From: Opitutaceae bacterium
GTDB lineage: Bacteria > Verrucomicrobiota > Verrucomicrobiia > Opitutales > Opitutaceae
Reading direction: 5' to 3'
DNA length: 5,701 bases
Assembly (NCBI GenBank): GCA_005787865.1
Contig: SXZN01000219.1
Location: forward strand, 1 to 5,701
Part shown: one piece after another, positions 1-5,334 of the stretch
Layout of the letters: each line of letters opens with the position of its first letter
Numbering within the stretch: the first letter of the stretch is position 1
Notes under the pieces: model-generated
Seen by the model: only the letters and a program-made list of their open reading frames with translations
Databases searched by the model: none
What the model was told of the DNA's origin: nothing
Translations under genes and position numbers: made by a program

Positions 1-630
1 GAAATTGCGCATGAAATTCGCAATCCCCTGACTGTGATTAAATTGCTCCACGGCACCCTCGGTCTTGATTTCAACCCCGCCGACCCTCGCCGCCGCGACC
101 TCGAGGTGATCACGGATAAAATCACTCAGCTCGAAACCATCGTCACGCGCGTACTTTCCTTTGGCCGCGCCTCCTCGGCCCTGCACGCCCGCTGGGCGCT
201 CTGCGAAATTCTCGATGACACCCTCGTGCTCCTCCGCGCCAAACTCGCGCAGGCCAATGTGCAATGGCATTACCCGAATCCGGACCGCGCCTTATACCTC
301 AACGGCAACAAAGGGCAGTTGCAGCAGGTGTTACTCAATCTCGTGCTCAATGCGGTGCAAGCGATGCCCCAAGGTGGCCACCTCACCCTCCGCCATTCGG
401 TGGCGGGCCCGCGATTGCAACTTGAGCTGACTGACACCGGCAGCGGTATCCCCGCCGCCATGCAACCGCGAATTTTTGAATCATTTCTCTCTGGCCGCGC
501 CGACGGCACCGGCCTCGGCCTCGCGATTGCCCAGCGCATCATGAAGGACCACCAAGGTGAACTCACTTTGGCGGCCACCGGACCGCAGGGTACCACGATG
601 CGACTCACCTTGCCGTTGTTAACGGCCTGA
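1..630 (+). CDS. Sensor histidine kinase, C-terminal part (5' end outside window)
   Basis: The reading frame is open from base 1, so the gene starts upstream and only the last 209 residues are seen. The fragment begins inside the HisKA dimerisation domain: HEIRNPL gives the phosphoacceptor His at visible residue 4. A HATPase_c domain follows with N box LLNLVLNAVQAM (about 111-122), G1 box DTGSGIP (145-151) and G2 box GTGLGLAI (169-175). By family knowledge it autophosphorylates from ATP and passes the phosphate to a response regulator; the order and spacing resemble NtrB/AtoS/ZraS-type kinases. The sensor region is not visible, so the signal and membrane location are unknown. The ATP lid is unusual: FESFLSGRADGTG where most relatives have FxPFFTTKxxGTG. 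The gene ends with TGA and converges on the HNH gene, 33 bp away. No response regulator lies in the window; it may be upstream. Confidence 0.95.
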   Translation, partial: EIAHEIRNPLTVIKLLHGTLGLDFNPADPRRRDLEVITDKITQLETIVTRVLSFGRASSALHARWALCEILDDTLVLLRAKLAQANVQWHYPNPDRALYLNGNKGQLQQVLLNLVLNAVQAMPQGGHLTLRHSVAGPRLQLELTDTGSGIPAAMQPRIFESFLSGRADGTGLGLAIAQRIMKDHQGELTLAATGPQGTTMRLTLPLLTA

Positions 631-660
631 TGGAGCGCGTCCGCCGCGACCAGCGCGCGG
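612..660. terminator. Possible hairpins at the convergent gene ends
   Basis: Bases 612-617 and 621-626 form a 6-bp stem (GCCGTT/AACGGC) with a 3-nt loop that overlaps the last codons of the kinase. In the 33-bp gap, 635-639 can pair with 654-658, or 644-648 with 656-660. No T-run follows on either strand, so this is not a textbook intrinsic terminator. The convergent arrangement makes some termination signal likely, but the assignment is weak. Confidence 0.22.
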
Positions 661-663
661 AAC

Positions 664-1281
664 TTACTCTTCCAGCTCGACGTTCCAGTAAGCGACGTCG
701 AGAAAATCCTTCCATTTTTCGTGGCGGTGATTGCCGATGACCAAAGAAATAATCGGCCGCCATTTTGGCCGCACCGGTTTTCTAATCAGGCGCATATGGG
801 CTTCGTGCGGCAGGCGGTTGGCTTTGCGCGAATTGCACTTGATGCAGGAGCACACAATATTGTCCCACGTCGTCTTGCCGCCGTAATGCCGCGGAATCAC
901 ATGATCTAAATTGAGCAACTCCCGCTTAAAGGCGTGGCCGCAATATTGGCATTTATCGCTGTCCCGCTCAAAAACATTACTGCGCGTCAGCTTTAATTCT
1001 TTGCACGGTAATTTATCAAAATAAGTCAGCAAAATCACCCGCGGCAGCCGAATATTGCGATTGATCGTTCGCACCGTTTCCAGCGCCTCGATCGGGGGAT
1101 TAAAGGCGGAGAAATCAATCCAATCCAAGAGCGAGTAAGTCTGAAAGGCCTCCTCGGTTTGATGCACCACTTGCGCGTGCTCGCGGGCCAGCAGGGCAAA
1201 GGCGCGGCGCGCGCCAATAATATTCACCGCCTGCCACAGGCGGTTCAAGACGAGCACCGGTTGATCGAGCACGACTTCCAT
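664..1281 (-). CDS. HNH endonuclease family protein (McrA/COG1403-like)
   Basis: About 205 residues from the ATG at 1281. The N-terminal half carries VLVLNRLWQAVNIIGARRA, matching the 'VLVLN..y.p.nv...RRA..LL..gkA' block that precedes the nuclease in stand-alone COG1403 HNH proteins. The nuclease part has a zinc-knuckle CQYCG, then LDHVIPRHYGGKTTWDN and CIKCNSRKANR: the Asp-His pair, the central Asn and a second Cys pair of the HNH (beta-beta-alpha metal) fold are all present, so it looks catalytically intact. Members cut DNA with a divalent metal ion, but the role of this stand-alone group is not established; no methyltransferase or phage gene is beside it. The frame can be extended to a TTG at 1290 (adding three residues); I prefer the ATG because conserved sequence starts right after it. 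AGGAGG at 1311-1316 is too far from either start to act as a ribosome binding site. It lies downstream of the DeaD-type helicase on the same strand, 110 bp apart. Confidence 0.93.
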   Translation of the reverse strand: MEVVLDQPVLVLNRLWQAVNIIGARRAFALLAREHAQVVHQTEEAFQTYSLLDWIDFSAFNPPIEALETVRTINRNIRLPRVILLTYFDKLPCKELKLTRSNVFERDSDKCQYCGHAFKRELLNLDHVIPRHYGGKTTWDNIVCSCIKCNSRKANRLPHEAHMRLIRKPVRPKWRPIISLVIGNHRHEKWKDFLDVAYWNVELEE

Positions 1282-1297
1282 AGACGACAAGGCCAGA

Positions 1298-1327
1298 AAA
1301 ATAAGCAGCCCCTCCTAGCCCTGTCAA
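1298..1327 (-). promoter_or_regulatory. Possible sigma-70-type promoter for the HNH gene
   Basis: On the minus strand a perfect TTGACA (1327-1322) is followed after 18 nt by TATTTT (1303-1298, four of six consensus bases). Transcription would begin near 1291, leaving roughly 10 nt before the ATG at 1281, or an essentially leaderless message if the TTG at 1290 is used. This would explain why no Shine-Dalgarno sequence sits at a usable distance. The -10 match is weak and the spacing is one over the optimum, so this is a candidate only. Confidence 0.35.
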
Positions 1328-1332
1328 GTAGC

Positions 1333-1369
1333 GCGCCGACCCGCGGCCGCGGCGGTCGGCGGTCGGCGC
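1333..1369 (-). terminator. GC-rich inverted repeat after the DeaD-type gene
   Basis: Bases 1333-1341 (GCGCCGACC) and 1361-1369 (GGTCGGCGC) pair perfectly over 9 bp. The loop contains a 12-bp perfect palindrome at 1341-1352, which includes a NotI site, and a 7-bp tandem duplication GGCGGTC at 1351-1364. It starts about 30 nt past the helicase stop codon on the minus strand, a fitting place for a terminator or an RNA 3'-end stabiliser. There is no T-run directly after the stem (the next T-rich stretch is about 30 nt further), so rho-independent termination is uncertain. Confidence 0.35.
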
Positions 1370-1400
1370 TGAGTTTCCGCCCGACCCCGACCTCGGCTAC

Positions 1401-3182
1401 TTAAGCGGCACCGGGCGGCACCACGGTCACTTTCAGCGATTGGTTTTTCACCCGAATCCCCGCGAGCTTGGCCACCACGGCCGCCACGTGCTCATCCGCC
1501 ACATCAATGTGCGTATGCTCTTCGTGAATATCAATCGCGCCCACAATGCTTGCCGGCAAACGCGTGACTCCCGCGATTTTGCCCACGAGATCCGCTGGCG
1601 TCACCAAATGCTGACGCCCAATATTAAAGGCCACCGGCGTGAAACCGGGTTCGTGGCCCGTGCGCGCTTTGCGCTCATACGTGCGCTTCTGGGCCGCAAA
1701 TTTATCGCCAGACTTCGGGGCGGGCGGCAGCGGCTTCCGCTCGACCCTGCCGACCGGGGCCGCGGGCGACGGGGGGGCGCGGCGCACGACCGGAGCCGCG
1801 GGGGCCGGACCGACCGCCGGTGCGGGGGTATAATTTTCATTGGCCGCCACGCGCTCGGCTTTGGGCTTCGTCGGTGGCTTCACCGGTTCAGCGGCATCAC
1901 CTTGCGTCAAATGGATCAACGCGGAGGCAATATCCGTGCTCGTGTAACCCTGCTCCAACAGCCGATCAATCATCTGATCGTGCGAGCGGAATTTCTTGGC
2001 ATCTAACGTCGCCTTCAACTTCTCGAAAAATACATTGCCCTTGGCCTCCTCCACTTCGTCCAGTGATGGCACCCGCTCCCGCCGGATTTTGATCCGACCA
2101 TAATGGATCATATTCTGCATTTTGTAGAGCTCGCGCCCCGCCACAAACGTGAAGGCCATGCCCTTCTTGCCCGCGCGGCCGGTGCGGCCAATCCGGTGCG
2201 TGTAATCTTCCGCGTCGTTGGGTAAATCGAAATTAAAGACCACCTCGAGATCGTCGACATCGAGTCCGCGCGCCGCGACATCCGTCGCGATGAGAAACTC
2301 AAACCCGCGGCGCCGAAACTTATCCATCACGCGCGTGCGCGTGGCCTGTGTAATATCACCGTGCAAACGGTCCGTTGAATAACCCCGCGCGTGCAAATGG
2401 TCATCCAGTTCATCAACCATGATCTTGGTGCAACAGAAAACGATGCCGAAGCGGAAATCGTGCAAATCAATGAGCCGCGTCAGCAACTCAATCTTGGAGC
2501 GCCGATCGACTTCAAAATAAATCTGCTCCACCTGCGGGGCATTCTGCGCGAGCGATTCAATCCGAATCCACTCCGGCTCCCGCGTGTAGCGCTTGATCAA
2601 TTCTTGAATCATGCGCGGCATCGTCGCCGAGAAGAATAAACACTGCCGCTGCACCGGGACGGATTTTAAAATGTGCTCAATGTCGTCTCGGAAACCCATA
2701 TCAAGCATGCGATCCGCCTCATCGAGAATGATCACCTTGAGGGCATCCAACTGCAGCGTCCCGCGCTCCATGTGATCCATCACCCGGCCCGGCGTACCGA
2801 TGACCACCTGTGCGCCCGCCGCGAGGGCGCGAAATTGGCGCTCATAACTTTGCCCGCCGTAGATCGGCACCTCCATCACGCCTTTCTTAAAGAAAGCCAA
2901 TTTGCCAAACTCTTCGGAAACTTGCACGGCCAGCTCCCGCGTAGGGCAGAGCACGAGGACCTGCACTTTGCGCAACCGGGGATCGACCTTCTCGATCGCG
3001 GGAATCGCAAAAGCGGCGGTCTTACCAGAGCCGGTCGCGGACTGGCCCACGACGTCCCGCCCAGCGAGGGCGAACGGAATGACGGCGGTCTGAATGGGCG
3101 AGGCTTCCTCGAAACCCATCTTGTCGACTGCCTTTAAAATTTCCGGCGAAATGCCGAGCTCACTGAACGGACGTTTTTCCAT
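1401..3182 (-). CDS. deaD: DEAD-box RNA helicase, DeaD/CsdA type with DbpA-like RNA-binding domain
   Basis: 593 residues with a complete helicase core: F6 and the Q motif with SPIQT at 28-32, motif I SATGSGKT 48-55, Ia PTREL 80-84, GG 109-110, Ib TPGR 130-133, II DEAD 154-157, III SAT 185-187, IV IVFC 247-250, V ATDVAARGLD 299-308, VI HRIGRTGR 329-336. A basic Pro/Ala-rich linker follows (about 430-510), then a DbpA/CsdA-type RRM-like domain (about 514-590, starting FTPVAFNIGRQHLVTPADLVGKIA). The family unwinds short RNA duplexes with ATP in the cytoplasm; DeaD/CsdA members help 50S assembly, mRNA decay and growth in the cold, and DbpA binds 23S rRNA. Length and domain order fit DeaD better than the shorter DbpA. 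The ATG at 3182 puts the Q-motif aromatic residue at position 6, as usual; no clear Shine-Dalgarno precedes it. It is divergent from the RhlE-type helicase. Confidence 0.96.
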   Translation of the reverse strand: MEKRPFSELGISPEILKAVDKMGFEEASPIQTAVIPFALAGRDVVGQSATGSGKTAAFAIPAIEKVDPRLRKVQVLVLCPTRELAVQVSEEFGKLAFFKKGVMEVPIYGGQSYERQFRALAAGAQVVIGTPGRVMDHMERGTLQLDALKVIILDEADRMLDMGFRDDIEHILKSVPVQRQCLFFSATMPRMIQELIKRYTREPEWIRIESLAQNAPQVEQIYFEVDRRSKIELLTRLIDLHDFRFGIVFCCTKIMVDELDDHLHARGYSTDRLHGDITQATRTRVMDKFRRRGFEFLIATDVAARGLDVDDLEVVFNFDLPNDAEDYTHRIGRTGRAGKKGMAFTFVAGRELYKMQNMIHYGRIKIRRERVPSLDEVEEAKGNVFFEKLKATLDAKKFRSHDQMIDRLLEQGYTSTDIASALIHLTQGDAAEPVKPPTKPKAERVAANENYTPAPAVGPAPAAPVVRRAPPSPAAPVGRVERKPLPPAPKSGDKFAAQKRTYERKARTGHEPGFTPVAFNIGRQHLVTPADLVGKIAGVTRLPASIVGAIDIHEEHTHIDVADEHVAAVVAKLAGIRVKNQSLKVTVVPPGAA

Positions 3183-3273
3183 ACCCGCAGGGTGCAGCGG
3201 TCTGGGAAAATATGGAGCTTATTCCTCCACCCCCGAGCATTATCCCTTAAAAATCTCCCGCCCGCCGCCCTCG

Positions 3274-3327
3274 AACTCAGCTCAATCCAGCTCAACTCGA
3301 CTCACCTCACCTAAACTTGACTCACCT
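3274..3327 (+). repeat. Degenerate CTCA-rich direct repeats
   Basis: The tract is built from variations of AACTCA, AGCTCA and GACTCACCT. CAGCTCAA occurs at 3278-3285 and again at 3288-3295 (10-bp period), and GACTCACCT at 3299-3307 and 3319-3327 (20-bp period). The spacing close to one and two DNA turns could suit protein binding on one face of the helix, but replication slippage would also produce it. On the minus strand it reads as TGAG repeats and may lie in the deaD-type leader. Confidence 0.5.
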
Positions 3328-3336
3328 AATAATACC

Positions 3337-3421
3337 CCCACTCAGCCCGATTCGCTCGGTTTGTAACACATTATATTACAAACCGAGCGCCGCGGGGTCT
3401 TGGAGGCGGACCCTGAGTGGG
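3337..3421. repeat. 9-bp inverted repeat enclosing the palindrome
   Basis: CCCACTCAG at 3337-3345 is the exact reverse complement of CTGAGTGGG at 3413-3421. The pair encloses the 14-bp palindrome at 3353-3389, so the two could form nested stems. The centres are offset by about 8 bp, so they are not one symmetric structure. A 9-bp match in so short an interval could be chance. Confidence 0.4.
3353..3389. promoter_or_regulatory. AT-rich palindrome, copy 1 (possible operator)
   Basis: Bases 3353-3366 and 3376-3389 are perfect inverted complements (14 bp) around a 9-nt centre. The inner half-sites are TTTGTAA (3360-3366) and TTACAAA (3376-3382). On the minus strand the centre contains TATAAT, so a protein bound here could cover a promoter -10 element. 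A near-identical element lies at 5289-5319: across the 25-nt core (3359-3383 reversed against 5292-5316) only two positions differ. The position between two divergent promoters suits an operator for a dimeric regulator; a hairpin or repeat element is the alternative. I do not recognise the motif as a known regulator's site. Confidence 0.65.
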
Positions 3422-3483
3422 ATCACCGGGGCGGGCGGCTTTAACCTCGCCTTACCGGAAAATTGTCTGGGTAATGACCCGCT

Positions 3484-4950
3484 ATGCCATTTTCTAAGCT
3501 CGGGCTACCGCCCACTCTCGTCAACGGGGTCAAAGCCATGGGCTACGTCGATCCAACGCCGATCCAGCTCCGGGCTATTCCGGTCGTGCTGGGCGGCGGT
3601 GACCTCATTGGCTCGGCCCAGACCGGCACCGGCAAGACCGCGGCCTGCGCCCTGCCCGTCCTCGCCCGCCTGGGCAAACACGAGGCCCGCGGGCCACGCG
3701 TGCTCGTCCTCGAGCCCACGCGGGAATTGGCCGCCCAGGTGGAGACCGCCTTCAGCGACTTTGGCCGCTTCACCAATATTCGCGCCACCGTCGTGCACGG
3801 TGGCGTCGGCTATGGCCGGCAACGCAGCGAAATCCAAGCGGGCACCGACATCGTGATCGCGACACCGGGCCGCTTGATAGATTTCCTTAACGAACGCACT
3901 TTACGCCTCGATGGCCTGCAAATCCTCATCCTCGACGAGGTGGATCGCATGCTCGACATGGGTTTCGTCAAAGATGTGAAGAAAATTATCGGCCTCTGTC
4001 CGCGCGAGCGCCAGACACTGTTTTTTTCCGCCACCATTCCGCCCGAGATCAATGCCATCGCCGCTTTCGCGCTGCGCAATCCGGCCCGGATCGAGATCGG
4101 CGTCGCCCGCACCGTGAACAAATCCGTCACCCACGCCTTTTATCCGGTAGGCACCGCGCTCAAATTCGAACTCCTGGTCGCGCTCCTGGAGAAAACTGAT
4201 TTCCACAGCTGCTTGGTCTTCTCCCGCACGAAACACGGCGCGGATAAAATCGCGCGCAAACTAAAAGCGGCCAACCACTCGGTCGCCGTGTTGCACGCCA
4301 ACCGCTCGCAATCGCAGCGCGTGGAAGCCCTCGAGGGCTTTAAATCCGGCAAATATGAAGTGATGATCGCCACCGACATTGCCGCTCGCGGCATCGATGT
4401 GGCCGGCGTCTCCCACGTCATTAACTACGACATCCCCGCGAATCCCGAAGATTATGTTCACCGCATCGGCCGCACGGGTCGGGCCCAAGCTGTCGGCGAA
4501 GCCTACACGCTCACCACACCGGAACAGGCAGGCGAAATTCGGGACATCGAACGCTTCATCGGGCAAAAAGTACCGCAATTAAAACTGGAAGGTTTCAATT
4601 ACAACGCCCCGCCACCGCGCCCCGCGATGGGTTATCAAGGCGCTGCCCCAGCTCACGGCCAACGGCCGGCTTACGGTCAGCGTCCGAGCTACGGACACCA
4701 AACCAGCTCCGGCCCGCGGCCCGCCCAAGCCCCGCGCCCCGCCCCTGCGCATGCCCCCCGGCCCACTCATGCCGCCCCGCACGCCGCATCCGCGCCCCGT
4801 CCGAACACCGCCCCCGCGGCCCAGCCCCGCGCTGGCCAAGCACACACTTATATCCAACCGGGCCAGCCTGAGCAGCCCAGCGCTCACTCCACCCCTGCGC
4901 CCCGTAAACCCGGTGGTCTATCCCGCGGCAGCTGGACCCGCCGCCCGTAA
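3484..4950 (+). CDS. rhlE: DEAD-box RNA helicase, RhlE type, with DEVD motif II and disordered tail
   Basis: 488 residues. Core motifs: F3 and PTPIQ 24-28 (Q motif), I AQTGTGKT 45-52, Ia PTREL 78-82, GG 106-107, Ib TPGR 127-130, II DEVD 151-154, III SAT 182-184, IV LVFSRT 244-249, HANRSQ 271-276 (RhlE proteins usually have HGNKSQ), V ATDIAARGID 296-305, VI HRIGRTGR 326-333. From about 375 the protein is low-complexity, rich in Pro, Ala, Gly, His, Gln and Arg (GQRPAYGQRPSYGH, then PRPA/HAPRP units), ending in a basic RGSWTRRP. RhlE proteins are ATP-dependent RNA helicases linked to ribosome maturation and RNA decay, and the basic tail typically gives non-specific RNA binding. Ala to Val at motif II keeps both acidic residues, so activity is expected. 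The ATG at 3484 sets the Q-motif aromatic at residue 3; no Shine-Dalgarno is visible. Divergent from the DeaD-type gene and flanked by the two related palindromes. Confidence 0.95.
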   Translation: MPFSKLGLPPTLVNGVKAMGYVDPTPIQLRAIPVVLGGGDLIGSAQTGTGKTAACALPVLARLGKHEARGPRVLVLEPTRELAAQVETAFSDFGRFTNIRATVVHGGVGYGRQRSEIQAGTDIVIATPGRLIDFLNERTLRLDGLQILILDEVDRMLDMGFVKDVKKIIGLCPRERQTLFFSATIPPEINAIAAFALRNPARIEIGVARTVNKSVTHAFYPVGTALKFELLVALLEKTDFHSCLVFSRTKHGADKIARKLKAANHSVAVLHANRSQSQRVEALEGFKSGKYEVMIATDIAARGIDVAGVSHVINYDIPANPEDYVHRIGRTGRAQAVGEAYTLTTPEQAGEIRDIERFIGQKVPQLKLEGFNYNAPPPRPAMGYQGAAPAHGQRPAYGQRPSYGHQTSSGPRPAQAPRPAPAHAPRPTHAAPHAASAPRPNTAPAAQPRAGQAHTYIQPGQPEQPSAHSTPAPRKPGGLSRGSWTRRP

Positions 4951-4994
4951 GCCCACCCGCCCAGCGCGGTGATGGGGCCTAATTTTAAGCCTAA

Positions 4995-5019
4995 GCTCGG
5001 AGTGCCCCGATTTCCGAGC
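4995..5019 (+). terminator. Weak stem-loop after the RhlE-type gene
   Basis: GCTCGGA (4995-5001) pairs with TCCGAGC (5013-5019), a 7-bp stem with an 11-nt loop, 45 nt past the stop codon. No T-run follows, so it may be a transcript 3'-end structure rather than an intrinsic terminator. Confidence 0.3.
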
Positions 5020-5042
5020 CGCCACAAAAGGCACAGAAACCG

Positions 5043-5217
5043 ACCAAGGCATGGCCACGAAAAAAACGAGAAACACAAAAATTGACCAAGGCATTTTTAA
5101 CCGCGAATGGGATCAGGATAAATTCGAGGCAGCGGTCTGGAAATTTAATCCTGATCGGATCCGTGCAATCGGTGGTTAGATTGATTCGGAATACACCAAG
5201 ACATTTTTAACCGCGAA
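5043..5217 (+). repeat. Direct repeats of ACCAAGRCAT, two extended copies
   Basis: ACCAAGGCAT starts at 5043 and 5085, and ACCAAGACAT at 5195. The second and third copies extend to 23 nt (5085-5107 and 5195-5217, running on through TTTTTAACCGCGAA) and differ at a single base (G at 5091, A at 5201). The copy starts are 42 and 110 bp apart. The third copy runs into a GCGAAG-rich stretch (5213-5239), itself a short degenerate repeat. This looks like a decayed or chimeric dispersed repeat. Confidence 0.7.
5111..5156. repeat. Imperfect hairpin between repeat copies
   Basis: GATCAGGAT (5111-5119) is the reverse complement of ATCCTGATC (5148-5156). Allowing a one-base bulge, the stem extends inward by AAATT/AATTT. 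The loop is GC-rich. It lies between the two extended direct repeats and is probably part of the same dispersed element. Confidence 0.55.
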
Positions 5218-5250
5218 GGGTGCGAAGTGACGCGAAGGGGAAATTCCGAA

Positions 5251-5274
5251 CTTAAAACTTAAACCTTAAAACTT
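5251..5274 (+). repeat. 7-bp tandem repeat CTTAAAM
   Basis: CTTAAAA (5251-5257), CTTAAAC (5258-5264), CTTAAAA (5265-5271) and a partial CTT (5272-5274) run head to tail, about 3.4 units. A slippage-prone AT-rich microsatellite; no function is evident. Confidence 0.75.
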
Positions 5275-5288
5275 TCCCGCCACGACGT

Positions 5289-5319
5289 TCTGTTTGTAAT
5301 ATAATATATTACAAACAGA
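5289..5319. repeat. AT-rich palindrome, copy 2 (3' of purM)
   Basis: Bases 5289-5303 and 5305-5319 are perfect inverted complements (15 bp) around a single central base. It contains TTTGTAA (5293-5299) and TTACAAA (5309-5315) with the same 9-nt spacing as the element at 3353-3389. It lies 15 bp past the purM stop. As RNA it would form a long hairpin, but it is AT-rich and not followed by a T-run, so it is a poor intrinsic terminator. No gene starts nearby on either strand inside the window, which weakens a simple operator reading for this copy. Confidence 0.65.
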
Positions 5320-5334
5320 GCGGAGGGTTCACTG

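Larger units (their letters stand above)
3183..3483. promoter_or_regulatory. Divergent intergenic region between two helicase genes
   Basis: This 301-bp stretch holds the start regions of both DEAD-box genes and no convincing ORF. From left to right it contains a pyrimidine-rich block, a degenerate CTCA-type repeat tract (about 3274-3327), an AT-rich perfect palindrome (3353-3389) nested in a 9-bp inverted repeat, and a GC-rich leader before the ATG at 3484. The palindrome centre is 113 bp from the plus start and 189 bp from the minus start. A consensus TATAAT occurs on the minus strand at 3375-3370 inside the palindrome, but no good -35 box accompanies it. Neither helicase has a visible Shine-Dalgarno. 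If the TATAAT is used, the deaD-type mRNA would have a leader of roughly 180 nt, similar in kind to the long leaders of cold-shock genes; this is inference. Confidence 0.5.
4951..5334. other. Non-coding, repeat-rich spacer between convergent genes
   Basis: A 384-bp stretch between the RhlE-type stop and the purM stop, with no believable gene and clearly more A+T than its neighbours. It holds a short stem-loop (4995-5019), three copies of an ACCAAGRCAT-type repeat, an imperfect hairpin (5111-5156), a 7-bp tandem repeat (5251-5274) and the second AT-rich palindrome (5289-5319). Phrases such as 'TTTTTAACCGCGAA' and 'ATCCGTGCAATCGGTGGTT' resemble dispersed intergenic filler I associate with several environmental phyla, Verrucomicrobiota included; that is recollection, not a search. 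Confidence 0.6.

Noticed and set aside
1440..2006. Long plus-strand open frame (188 codons) opposite the DeaD-type helicase
   Set aside because: It is antisense to a well-supported gene, its translation resembles no family, and open antisense frames are expected in GC-rich DNA.
2673..3137. Plus-strand open frame (154 codons) opposite the helicase core
   Set aside because: Antisense shadow of conserved motifs I to II; composition rich in His/Arg/Leu without domain signs.
3317..3856. Open frame running through the intergenic region into the RhlE-type gene
   Set aside because: It overlaps the real gene in another frame and is Ser/Pro/Arg-rich; the helicase frame carries all motifs.
5043..5217. 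CRISPR array
   Set aside because: Only two or three copies at unequal spacing (42 and 110 bp), no uniform spacers and no cas genes.
3353..5319. Composite transposon bounded by the palindromes
   Set aside because: No transposase or target-site duplication is visible, and the enclosed gene is a housekeeping-type helicase with the same composition as its neighbours. Kept only as one hypothesis for the palindrome pair.
5289..5319. Xer/dif-type recombination site
   Set aside because: The arms and spacing do not resemble dif as I know it, and two copies in 2 kb would be unexpected.
5289..5319. Standard rho-independent terminator of purM
   Set aside because: The stem is AT-rich and no T-run follows on the minus strand.
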